DNA from: Orobanche coerulescens
Taxonomy: Eukaryota > Streptophyta > Magnoliopsida > Lamiales > Orobanchaceae
NCBI GenBank assembly: GCA_033398695.1
Contig: CM065814.1
Span: 106,642,501 to 106,706,500, forward strand
Direction of reading: 5' to 3'
Length of the DNA stretch: 64,000 nucleotides
Under the pieces are notes generated by a model that was not told the origin of the DNA, did no database searches, and saw only the letters and a program-made list of their open reading frames with translations. The position numbers and the translations under genes are program-made. Shown piece after piece: positions 34,758-46,417 of the stretch (within the stretch, counting starts at the first letter, position 1; each line of letters begins with the position of its first letter).

Positions 34758-37700
34758 TGTATAAATGTAAACTTACAAAATAACAAATAATGTATATAAC
34801 TTCAGTGTAAACTTACATAATAACAAATAAACTACTAATATAATTTGAATGTCTCGGGTTCGAGTCCTCCGCGACGCAACCTTTAAATTTATGTGATAAT
34901 TTAATATATAGTAATAATTTGCTTCAAAAAAAATTAAAGAAAAAGGAAACTACTAATAATTTGTCATATGTATAGCATAATCTTATATAAATGTTATTCG
35001 ACAACAAAAAATAATGATTATATCAGTTAATCGGGTCAACCTGGTCGATTTTCACGCTGGCTTTACTTTGTATTGGAAACAAGACTGTATATAACTTCAG
35101 TGTAAACTTACATAATAACAAATAAACTACTAATATAATTTGAATGTCTCGGGTTCGAGTCCTCCGCGACGCAACCTTTAAATTTATGTGATAATTTAAT
35201 ATATAGTAATAATTTGCTTCAAAAAAAATTAAAGAAAAAGGAAACTACTAATAATTTGTCATATGTATAGCATAATCTTATATAAATGTTATTCGACAAC
35301 AAAAAATAATGATTATATCAGTTAATCGGGTCGACCTGGTCAATTTTCACGCTGGCTTTACTTTGTATTGGAAACAAAACTGTATATAACTTCAGTGTAA
35401 ACTTACATAATAACAAATAAACTACTAATATAATTTGAATGTCTCGGGTTCGAGTCCTCCGCGACGCAACCTTTAAATTTATGTGATAATTTAATATATA
35501 GTAATAATTTGCTTCAAAAAAAATTAAAGAAAAAGGAAACTACTAATAATTTGTCATATGTATAGCATAATCTTATATAAATGTTCTTCGACAACAAAAA
35601 ATAATGATTATATCAGTTAATCGGGTCAACCTGGTCGATTTTCACGCTGGCTTTACTTTGTATTGGAAACAAGACTGTATATAACTTCAGTGTAAACTTA
35701 CATAATAACAAATAAACTACTAATATAATTTGAATGTCTCGGGTTCGAGTCCCCCGCGACGCAACCTTTAAATTTATGTGATAATTTAATATATAGTAAT
35801 AATTTGCTTCAAAAAAAATTAAAGAAAAAGGAAACTACTAATAATTTGTCATATGTATAGCATAATCTTATATAAATGTTATTCGACAACAAAAAATAAT
35901 GATTATATCGCTTAATCGGGTCAACTCAGTCGATTTTCACGCCGCTTTACTTTGTATTGGAAACAAAATCGTATATAACTTCAGTGTAAACTTAAATAAT
36001 AACAAATAAACTACTAATATAATTTGTATGTATCGTGTTCGAGTCCTCCGCGACGCAACCTTTAAATTTATGTGATTATTTTATATATAGTAATAATTTG
36101 CTTCAAAAAAAATTAAAGAAAAAGGAAACTACTAATAATTTGTCATATGTATAGCATAATCTTATATAAATGTTCTTCGACAACAAAAATAATGATTATA
36201 TCGCTTAATCGGGTCAACCTCGTCGATTTTCACGCTAGCTTTACTTTGTAATGGAAACAAGACTGTATATAACTTCAAAGGTAAACTTACATAATAACAA
36301 ATAAACTACTAATATAATTTGAAGGTCTCGGTTCGAGTCCTCCGCGACGCAACCTTTAAATTTATGTGATAATTTAATATATAGTAATAATTTGCTTAAA
36401 AAAATTAAAGAAAAAGGAAACTACTAATAATTTGTCATATGTATAGCATAATCTTATATAAATGTTCTTCGACAACAAAAATAATGATTATATCGCTTAA
36501 TCGGGTCAACTCGGTCGATTTTCACGGCTTTACTTTGTATTGGAAACAAGATCGTATATAACTTCGTGTAAACTTACATAATAACAAATAAACTACTAAT
36601 ATAATTTGAATGTCTCGGGTTCGAGTCCTCCGCGACGCAACCTTTAAATTTATGTGATAATTTAATATATAGTAATAATTTGCTTCAAAAAAATTAAAGA
36701 AAAAGGAAAAAAATAATAATTAGTCATATGTATAGCATAATATTATATAAATGTTATTCGACAACAAAAATAATGATTATATCGATTAATCGGGTCAACC
36801 TGGTCGATTTTCACGCTGGCTTTACTTTGTATTGGAAACAAGACTTTATATAACTTCGGTGTAAACTTACATAATAACAAATAAACTACTAATATAATTT
36901 GAATGTCTCGGGTTCGAGTCCTCTGCGACGCAACCTTTAAATTTATGTGATAATTTAATATATAGTAATAATTTGCTTCAAAAAAAATTAAAGAAAAAGG
37001 AAACTACTAATAATTTGTCATATGTATAGCATAATCTTATATAAATGTTATTCGACAACAAAAATAATGATTATATCGATTAATCGGGTCAACCTGGTCA
37101 ATTTTCACGCTGGCTTTACTTTGTATTGGAAACAAAATCGTATATAACTTCAAAGGTAAACTTACATAATAACAAATAAACTACTAATATAATTTGAATG
37201 TCTCGGTTCGAGTCCTCCGCGACGCAACCTTTAAATTTATGTGATAATTTAATATATAGTAATAATTTGCTTCAAAAAAAATTAAAGAAAAAGGAAACTA
37301 CTAATAATTGGTCATATGTGTAGCATAATCTTATATAAATGTTCTTCGACAACAAACAATAATGATTATATCGCTTAATCGGGTCAACCTGGTCGATTTT
37401 CACGCTGGCTTTACTTTGTATTGGAAACAAGACTGTATATAACTTCAGTGTAAACTTACATAATAACAAATAAACTACTAATATAATTTGAATGTCTCGG
37501 GTTCGAGTCCTCCGCGACGCAACCTTTAAATTTATGTGATAATTTAATATATAGTAATAATTTGCTTCAAAAAAAATTAAAGAAAAAGGAAACTACTAAT
37601 AATTTGTCATATGTATAGCATAATCTTATATAAATGTTATTCGACAACAAAAAATAATGATTATATCAGTTAATCGGGTCAACCTGGTCGATTTTCACGC

Positions 37701-38390
37701 TGGCTTTACTTTGTATTGGAAACAAAACTGTATATAACTTCAGTGTAAACTTACATAATAACAAATAAACTACTAATATAATTTGAATGTCTCGGGTTCG
37801 AGTCCTCCGCGACGCAACCTTTAAATTTATGTGATAATTTAATATATAGTAATAATTTGCTTCAAAAAAAATTAAAGAAAAAGGAAACTACTAATAATTT
37901 GTCATATGTATAGCATAATCTTATATAAATGTTCTTCGACAACAAAAAATAATGATTATATCAGTTAATCGGGTCAACCTGGTCGATTTTCACGCTGGCT
38001 TTACTTTGTAATGGAAACAAGACTGTATATAACTTCAGTGTAAACTTACATAATAACAAATAAACTACTAATATAATTTGAAGGTCTCGGGTTCGAGTCC
38101 TCCGCGACGCAACCTTTAAATTTATGTGATAATTTAATATATAGTAATAATTTGCTTAAAAAAAATTAAAGAAAAAGGAAACTACTAATAATTTGTCATA
38201 TGTATAGCATAATCTTATATAAATGTTCTTCGACAACAAAAAATAATGATTATATCAGTTAATCGGGTCAACCTGGTCGATTTTCACGCTGGCTTTACTT
38301 TGTATTGGAAACAAGACTGTATATAACTTTAGTGTAAACTTACATAATAACAAATAAACTACTAATATAATTTGAATGTCTCGGGTTCGA
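34758..38390 (+). repeat. Array 2, left part: about 294-bp tandem repeat with B-box-like motif
   Basis: About 12-13 units; ggttcg in ctcgggttcgagtcctccgc recurs at 34857, 35152, 35447, 35742, 36036 and 36330 and onward (steps 294-295). The motif matches a tRNA T-arm (GGTTCGAGTCC) but no A-box is visible upstream. Units are 95 percent or more alike; most differences are at ctg/cag words. The array is cut at 38390 by element C and resumes at 55608. Confidence 0.85.
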
Positions 38391-39314
38391 TGTAACACCC
38401 CCGATATATTCGGGAATATTACAGCGCCGTAAATCCTTTACCTAAGGATTTACAAGGCTGAAGAATTGAACGAGTATAAAAGGGTACTGACGAATGGAAA
38501 TAACGGAATTACAGTACATCAGTTCTGACCAAATACAGAAATAGTACAATTGTTCAACAGAACTCAATAATACATCACCAAATTCAAATCATCACAAACG
38601 ACTTCGTACTCGAGTACTTATTGAAATAACGAATAAACAACAGATAAATAAACCCGGTCGGGACATCACTCTGCACCCTCGTCATCATACGGTTCAAAGG
38701 GTTGTTTCCGCTCTCCCGGATCCCGAACACAAACAAAATGTTCACCCCCGAAGGGGTTAGCACAACGATGCTAGTAAGTACGAGCATATTATTCATATCT
38801 CACGAAGAATAATAATAACGTAAACGACAAAATACCAAATGAGTCTTCTCCTACGAGAAACTCAAACATAACATACACAATCGATAATCACAACATGATA
38901 TCAATACATACACATGGTAATTCCATCGATCCAAATGCTCACCGCCTAGAACCCACGATGATCCCGCTGGACCAACCCGTGGTGGAAAACCCATCCGATG
39001 ATCCAACAGACGCTAGCATAGATCCCCGATGATCCCGTCGGACCAACACGAGGTGGACATACAATAACGACATACATGCACGACAATATGTATAACAACA
39101 ATACGTAAAACAATTAAGGTACTTGCCTCGATTTGAAGACAATAACAACACTTCCACGGAAATGAACACTCGACGATCGTCCTCCTCAATCAATCACGTA
39201 ACGAGACCAAACCTTAACAAAAGAAATAATATAGGATTTATCTCACGTCATATGGATGTTTAACAATTCGATTCATGGCCAAAAATTCATAAAATACAAT
39301 CTGCCTGAACTGCT

Positions 39315-39530
39315 TAGCGCACGCTAAGTACTCTGTGTAGCGTGCGTTAAGTCTGCCCGATAGCGCACGCAAACAACAAAGCCTAGCGCACGCTAACGAT
39401 GCATGGTCAGTACTTCACTGACCAGCCAACTGACTCCTCTGATGGTCTAGCGTACGTTACATACCAAACGTAGCGCACGCTAACGAGTGCTCGATAGCGC
39501 ACGTTAAACTGCATAGCATAGCGTGCGCTA
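39315..39530. promoter_or_regulatory. Element C palindrome quartets (inner)
   Basis: TAGCGYRCGYTA-type motifs start at 39315, 39338, 39361, 39384 (steps 23, 23, 23) and at 39448, 39471, 39495, 39519 (23, 24, 24), with a 64-bp step between the quartets. In element orientation they lie downstream of the TATA box. The linker holds ggtcagtacttcactgacc, an inverted repeat. Confidence 0.7.
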
Positions 39531-40352
39531 TTACTGCATGGCAGTTTACTGCTGAGCAGTAAACTGTTCTTGCCATGAACGAAACAATGAAATCCTTCGT
39601 GATAATTCATGTTACTTCCATGAATACCAAGTTCTTCCTCTTATGAATGATATCCAGGATGATATCAACTTCAAGATGCAAATATACGTATAATCATCAT
39701 GACACCATAATCCATCTTGATTACAATTCTCATGCAAAGTTGGTGATCTCCGGTTGATGTATCAGATGCTACTATCATTATGCATATTCAGACTACATCT
39801 TGAGGTGAACTAACAATTCCGACTTATACGAAAGAATATTTCCTAAGATGATTCTTCCTTTAAGTTCTTATAACATCTTTTCCAAATCATGATCACAAAG
39901 ATAACATAAATCATACGGATTGTTAACTTCCGAATATTTCTCTCATCATTTGAGGTACTAGGATTCCAACTTCAAGGTTCCAACAATAATATCGTAATTG
40001 TAGACATCCCAATCTTCTAAACATGATGTTGTTGAAATAATTCACTAATGAAATTCAATACCTCGTTAACACGATCATCATATCCATTGGAAATCCAAAT
40101 CTAAGACTGGTGATAGGTTGAACATACCTTAATATGCCGAAATCACTAAACCACAAGGTGTAATCCGACTCCGGTTGGTTATGTGCCCCTCCAAGGTGTT
40201 ACTTCTCTTCAATGATCACTCACAAGTGATACTCAATCATTCAATGATCACTCATACATGTTCTAAGTGTTTAGAAGGGAGATTATTGCTCTCTGGACTC
40301 TCAAAGATGAAGTATAGACGAAGGAAATGAAAGCCCAAGCGGTTGTTGTCCC

Positions 40353-40359
40353 ATTTATA
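40353..40359 (-). promoter_or_regulatory. Element C TATA box
   Basis: tataaat on the minus strand, about 22 bp after the nearest palindrome of the upstream group (40382). Confidence 0.55.
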
Positions 40360-40381
40360 ATATTCTGCATTATTGACAAGT

Positions 40382-40606
40382 TAGCGCACGCTACTAAGCA
40401 TCCCTTAGCGTGCGCTAATAATGGTTGACTTCAAAATTTGTCCGGTTGCGTCAGCGGGAATCTTATCCGGACCCATGTCCCGCTGGCGCATGAGCTAGCT
40501 GTCCCGCTCAATAATTGAGTCCTTAGCGCACGTTACTCATACCTGCATAGCGTGCGCTAATAATGGCCCGATAGCGCGCGTTAATATACATTCTTAGCGT
40601 GCGCTA
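40382..40606. promoter_or_regulatory. Element C U3 ladder
   Basis: Motifs at 40382 and 40406 (pair, step 24) and 40524, 40548, 40572, 40595 (quartet, steps 24, 24, 23). Between them lies another inverted pair, tcagcggga / tcccgctgg (40451-40485). As in element A, a pair sits nearest the TATA box and a quartet is further upstream. Confidence 0.7.
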
Positions 40607-40795
40607 TCACGAGGTTGTTTGAGCAATTTTGCATGTTTCTATACTTATATACAATGATATCAATGCACGAAATATCATACTCCAATAATCAAAATCACCA
40701 ATCCGAATAATACAGGGTTGAATACAGATGAAATACAACGTAATAAATCCGGATATTACATACTCTCCTACTAAAAAGGAGTTTCGTCCCGAAAC

Positions 40796-42361
40796 TCAAG
40801 ACAAAAATAACTCGGGATATCTAGGCTTCATATCAGCTTCCGTTTCCCAGGTGGCTTCTTCCATTCCGTGACGTGACCACTGAACTTTGACCAAAACGAT
40901 TGGTTTGTTCCTCAGTTGCTTAACTCGACTCTCGAGTATCTTGACCGGTCTTTCTTCAAACGTCCCATCCTGTGCGACTTCGATCTCACCGAAATCAATG
41001 ATATGATCGATCTTATATATCTCCGCAACTGGGATACGTGGAACACGTTATGAACATGGCACAATGACGGCGGTAATGCTAATCTGTATGCCAACTCCCC
41101 AACTCTCTCGAGGATCTCAAATGGCCCGATATATCTCGGACTCAGCTTTCCTTTCCTTCCGAAACGAAAGATTCCCTGAGTAGGAGAAACCTTCAAAAGT
41201 ACGTGATCTCCGATCTTTGAACTCCAATGGGCGGCGGCGACGTCCGCATAGGATTTCTGGCGACTCTGGGCGATCAACAACCTTTCACGAATCAAGGCTA
41301 TCTTCTCTCGAGACTGCTCGATCAACTCTGGTTCTGTTACTATCAAGTCCGATGAATCGTCCCAACATAAGGGCGATCTGCATCTCCTTCCGTATAATGC
41401 CTCAAACGGTGCCATCTTAATGGAAGCATGCCAACTATTGTTGTAAGTAAATTCAATCAACGGTAGATGAACTTCCCAATCGTTTGACCAATCTAAGGCA
41501 CAGGCCCTTAGCATATCTTCCACCGTTTGTATAGTTCTCTCAGATTGTCCGTCGATCGGGTGATAAGTCAGATCAAGTTCAATTCGGTCCCCAAGGCCTT
41601 ATGAACTGCTTTCCAAAAGTGAGACACAAAACGACCGTATCGATCAGAAACAATGGTTTTCGGCGTACCATGCAATCGAACTATCTCCGAAATAAAGACT
41701 CGTGCCAACCTCTCTGGTCCCCACGTATCCTTAATGCCTAGAAAATGAGCCGATTTGGTTAAACGATCAACTATAACCCAAATCATGTTCATTCCCGTCA
41801 CGGTTTTCGGCATATTAGTGATAAAGTCCATTGATATGTCCTCCCACTTCCATTCAGAATCGGGAGCGGCTTCAACATTCCAGCAGCCGTTGATGCTCGA
41901 TCTTAACTCCGACAAGTCAAGCATTTCGAAACATAGTCCGCTACGTCTTGCTTCATGTTGCCCCACCAGAAATTCTGCTTCAAGTCCTTATACATTTTGC
42001 TGGTGCCCGGGTGAATAGAATAGGGCGAACTATGAGCTTCCTTCATAATCGTCTGTTTCAGAACATCAACATCGGGAACGCAGAGTCGGTTCTGAAATCT
42101 CAAAACTCCATCGTCATGAATTATGAATCCGGGGGCCTTTCCTTTGATCACTTCATCATGTAACCGAACCATCAGAGGATCATCTACCTGTCTAGATTTG
42201 ATTTCTTTGGTTAAAGATGAAGTTATCTCCATCACGCACAGTTGTCCTTGGACTCTTTGTAACCATACCTCAATTCCTTCACGAATCATCTCTCGTTGAA
42301 GGCTAAGTTGGGATGTCAGCGTCTCCGATCTCGAATAGAGACAGCTTGCGGCTAAGTGCAT
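40796..42361 (-). pseudogene. pol: Element C integrase and chromodomain (frameshifted)
   Basis: Segments in order on the minus strand: GKAPGFIIHDDGVLRFQNRL, HSSPYSIHPGTSKMYKDLKQ, CLTC (zinc binding); SMDF and VSDRYGRF (second Asp kept, next residue Tyr in place of the Asp seen in A and B); SEIVRLHGTPKTIV; EALYGRRCRSPLCWDD; GPFEILERVGELAYRL; NVFHVSQLRRYI; and a chromodomain tail ending YPELF with a stop at 40796. A frame break near 41555-41570 falls at a word that reads ggactgagg in B and gatcggg here. Confidence 0.83.
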
Positions 42362-43722
42362 CGGCCACTACATTCGCTTTGCTGGATGATATAAAATCTC
42401 CAAGTCATAGTCCTTAATCGGTTCCAACCATCTTCTTTGCCGCATATTCAACTCTTTCGACTAAATATGTACTTGAGACTCTTATGATCCGTAAAGATTT
42501 GACAAAGGAGTCCGCATGATAATGCCTCCAGATCTTCAAGGCAAAACCACCGCCGCTAGCTCCAAATCATGTGTCGGGTAATTCACTTCATAAGGTTTCG
42601 ATTGTCGCGATGCATAAGCGATCACCTTATCATTCTCGCATCAACACGCACCCAAGTCCTTGGTTCAAGCATCATCAGAACTATGAATCCTCCGGTTCCT
42701 CGGAAGGGATAGAATCGGCCGTCGTCAATCTCTTCTTTAACTCAACAAAACTAGTCGACACGACTCTTTCCACTCAAACTTTTGAGTTTTCTGCGAAGTC
42801 GAGTAAGTGGGCGGGAAATTTTAGAAAACCCTTCCACGAATCGACGATAATATCCAGCAAGTCCTAAGAAGCTTGGACCTCTTTCACGTTCTTTGGAGGC
42901 TTCCAATCCAATATTGCTTCGATCTTCGAGGATCCACTCGGACTCCTCTAGCCGACACCACATGGCCGAGGAACATTACTTCCTTTAGCCAAAATTCACA
43001 CTTAGAAAGTTTGGCGTACAATTGCTCGTTTCTCAAAAGCTCCAATACTATCCGCAAATGCCGCGCATGTTCTTAGGACTCTTAGAATACACCAGATGTC
43101 ATCAATAAATACGACCACAAATTTGTCCAAAATTCAATGAACACTGTTCATCAATTGCATAAATACAAAGTGCGTTAGTGAGTCCAAACGGCATCACTAC
43201 AAACTCATAATGCCCGTAGCGAGTTACGAACGCTGATTTCGGAACATCGGACTCCTTAATCCTCGATTGATGGTATCCCGATCTCGATCGATTTTAGAAA
43301 ATACTGTTGCCCCTTGCGGTGGTCAAACAGATCATCAATCCGTGGCAACGGATACTTGTTCTTAGTCGTCATCTTGTTCACTCTCGATAGTCAATACACA
43401 ATCGGAGCGATCCATCCTTCTTTCGGACAAAAAGAACTGGCGCTCCCCGGGGTGAAACGCTTGGTGAATATAGCCCTTGTCCAAGAACTCCTCCACCGCT
43501 TCTTGATTCGTACATCTCAAGAGGTGCCATACGATACGGCGCCTTAGAAATTGGTGTCGCTCCGGGTTCCAATTCAATAGTAAATTCTACATCCCTTCGT
43601 GGAGGTAGCCTGTAATTCATCAGAAATACATCCGGAAATTCGTTCACAACAGAATAGATGAAAGTTCCACCATTTCTTCTTCTTTCTTCATTGCGTAACA
43701 CCAAGATCTGACCTTGTTTCAA
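42362..43722 (-). pseudogene. pol: Element C reverse transcriptase / RNase H (frameshifted)
   Basis: Minus-strand landmarks: [20 protein letters not shown] (near 43540-43600), [20 protein letters not shown] (43378-43440), a FIDDI catalytic motif near 43092-43112, [18 protein letters not shown] near 42800-42870. RNase H residues are scattered in different frames. Many short indels; no long frame remains. Confidence 0.75.
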
Positions 43723-43879
43723 ACAATTTGATGCCTTTAATCGCCTTGATCAACTTTCCCGAGCTTCCGGTTTCCATCCCTCAAACAATCTCGAACCATC
43801 GTCGCGACCAAAGAAGATATTCCTCCTTCGGTAGTTTACAATTGCTCCGCATCGATTAAGCCAATCGTCTCCGAGTATC

Positions 43880-45416
43880 GTGTCATCTCCTTGCATTTCT
43901 ATCATGATCATATTTGAGAGCCACTCTCGCCTCCAAATGATACAGGAAATTTCTAGTTTCTAAATTTCCGACAATCCTCTCTCCACTCGGTAAACCAACA
44001 ACATAAGGTTCACAAGCATGAAAACCGAAATATTCAAACGATTTACACAAGACAAAGATATGAAAGAATGTGTAGCTCTGTATCGAATAAAACGCTAATC
44101 GGCCGGGAAAGGATCTCGACAAGCACTGATGCGGCAAAGATCTCCGATCGTCTGTCCTCCTCATCTCGCATGCACGTAGGGGAGAAGATCCGGCACTCGA
44201 TGTCCCCTTTCGGTCCCATTGTCCTCTCGCCGCCCGCGCCAAAATTCCCGAGGCATCTCGAACACTTTGCCGCGTCGTGGAATACCGCCTCCTTCTCGAC
44301 CGGGCTGTGGTGTACGGGCTCTAAAAGACTTTGCAGCCTCTTCACAAAACACCGCCTGATGTCCCTATCGTCCACAGTCAAAACAAGTCACGGCAGGAAG
44401 GGGGCAATTCCGTCGATAGTGCCCCGTCTGGGCGCAGTTAAAGCATTTCCTGGTAACATCAGTAATAGTTGATGTCGCTCCGAAGTTCTTTCCGCTCCTA
44501 GCTGGGTGCGGAGGTTTCTTGAAAGAGTGAAAGGATGACTGGGCCTTACGGGCCCTACTGTTCTTGTGCTCTGTAAAAGTACCAGAGACTTTCTGTTTCT
44601 TGGTTTCCGTAAATTTCTCCATGGCTGCTTCCTTGATCTCATATGCCAACGCCTTATCCTGGTATTGGCGGAGTGTGGTACATTCGAATCCGGACATGTA
44701 CCTCTGAACTTCTGGTTTCATCCTCATATCGAAATGGATCATCATTTCTGCATCTGTTCTGACCAGATGTCGAACAAATGCCAGCTGCTGGTTAAACGTC
44801 TTGATCGCACAGGATACCGCACATCGTAAGGCCGAGCAGAAAAACTCCCGAACTTTGGATTCCCTCACAGACGAGGGCAATCGAGCTTCCATCATCAATC
44901 TAAACTCCAATCGGCATCATGGTCTACAGCCGGATGGCTTCCCACCATTCGGACGCTTCCCCTATCGTAAAATATTGAGCGATAGAGGCTCTCCTATTGC
45001 CTGGGCGCTTGATTCCGCAAAGATTTTCTCCACTCCTTTAACCAATGATCCTGTGTTGGAGTCTCGTAAATACCGTCGAATTTGGGTGGTTGCATCTTCG
45101 CCACTTCTTGCGCCCACCGGTCACCTCTATTTCCCATATCCGGGATCCCTTTGCATCTCTCTCCTCGCCGTAGTCCCACCGCCACTTGCATTCGGTCCAC
45201 GACCTGGGCGAACCGAGTCATCTGGTTCACCACTTGACGAAGGATCTCTGGTACAGCAGGATCTGGTTCATTATTAATAGATTGCTGCGGCTCGCCGGAG
45301 CTATGACTGGCCTGGTTAGAAGGCGACGCCTCCCTTTCGGCATTTCTTTGTCCGCGTCCACGACCGCGACCACGTCCACGTCCGCCTCTCAACATACTGT
45401 AAGCATAAATACTCAA
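43880..45416 (-). pseudogene. gag: Element C gag and protease (frameshifted)
   Basis: Gag starts with an Arg/Gly run (RGGRGRGRGRGRGQ) near 45390. The next open part (44365-44910) has capsid text (RYMSGFECTTLRQYQDKALA) and a zinc knuckle CFNCAQTGHYRRNC plus the start of another (CFDCGR). The protease motif near 44080 reads FDT followed by a frameshift, one base missing at a cag word, so the usual DTGASHS is lost. Confidence 0.75.
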
Positions 45417-45612
45417 TATACAGGAAACAACATCGTTCTAATATTCGAGTATAAAGAGATACAATATGTAAAGAACGAGATAGAGTTTAGGAACTTACAA
45501 CCACTGTTCGCATGAAGACGTAGGCAGTGCAGTGATGTCATTCACGGCCGGTTACCCCAAAAGACATAAATGACCCCTATTTTAACCCAACGGCCAAGAT
45601 ATCCATAATCTT

Positions 45613-45626
45613 AGCTCCGATACCAT
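45613..45626 (-). other. Element C primer-binding site
   Basis: Minus strand tggtatcggagct, five bases after the 5' LTR end, the same variant of the initiator-Met site as in element A. Confidence 0.75.
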
Positions 45627-45630
45627 ATTC

Positions 45631-46417
45631 TGTAACACTCCCGATATATTCGGGAATATTACAGCGCCGTAAATCCTTTACCTAAGGATTTACAAGGCTG
45701 AAGAATTGAACAAGTATAAAAGGGTACTGACGAATGGAAATAACGGAATTACAGTACATCAGTTCTGACCAAATACAGAAATAGTACAATTGTTCAACAG
45801 AACTCAATAATACATCACCAAATTCAAATCATCACAAATGACTTCGTACTCGAGTACTTATTGAAATAACGAATAAACAACAGATAAATAAACCCGGTCG
45901 GGACATCACTCTGCACCCTCGTCATCATACAGTTCCAGTGGTTGTTTCCCGCTCTCCCGGATCCCGAACACAAACAAAATGTTCACCCCGAAGGGGTTAG
46001 CACAACGATGCTAGTACAAGTACTGAGCATATTATTCATATCTCACGAAGAATAATAATAACGTAAACGACAAAATACCAGCGAGTCTTCTCCTACGAGA
46101 AACTCAAACATAACATACACAACTGATAATCACAACATGATATCAATACATACACATGGTAATTCCATCGATCCAGCGTTCACTGCCTAGAACCCACGAT
46201 GATCCCGTCAGACCAACCCGTGGTGGAAAAACCCATCCGATGATCTAGCGCACGCTAGCATAGATCCCCCGATGATCCCGTCGGACCAACACGAGGTGGA
46301 CATACAATAACGACATACATGCACGACAATATGTATAACAACAATACGTAAAACAATTAAGGTACTTGCCTCGATTTGAAGACAATAACAACACTTCCAC
46401 GGAAATGAACACTCGAC
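45631..46417 (-). repeat. Element C 5' LTR, inner part
   Basis: Matches 38391-39172. Interrupted by element D at the tcgac duplication (46413-46417). Confidence 0.87.

Larger units (their letters stand above)
38391..40760 (-). repeat. Element C 3' LTR (left copy)
   Basis: 2370 bp. Differences from the right copy cluster at CTG/CAG words (for example tacgagc against tactgagc, atcgat against actgat). Contains palindrome groups at 39315-39530 and 40382-40606 and a minus-strand TATA (40359-40353). Confidence 0.87.

Noticed and set aside
33425..38390. CRISPR-like array
   Set aside because: Units of 146 and 294 bp are continuous tandem repeats without unique spacers, in a plant transposon context.
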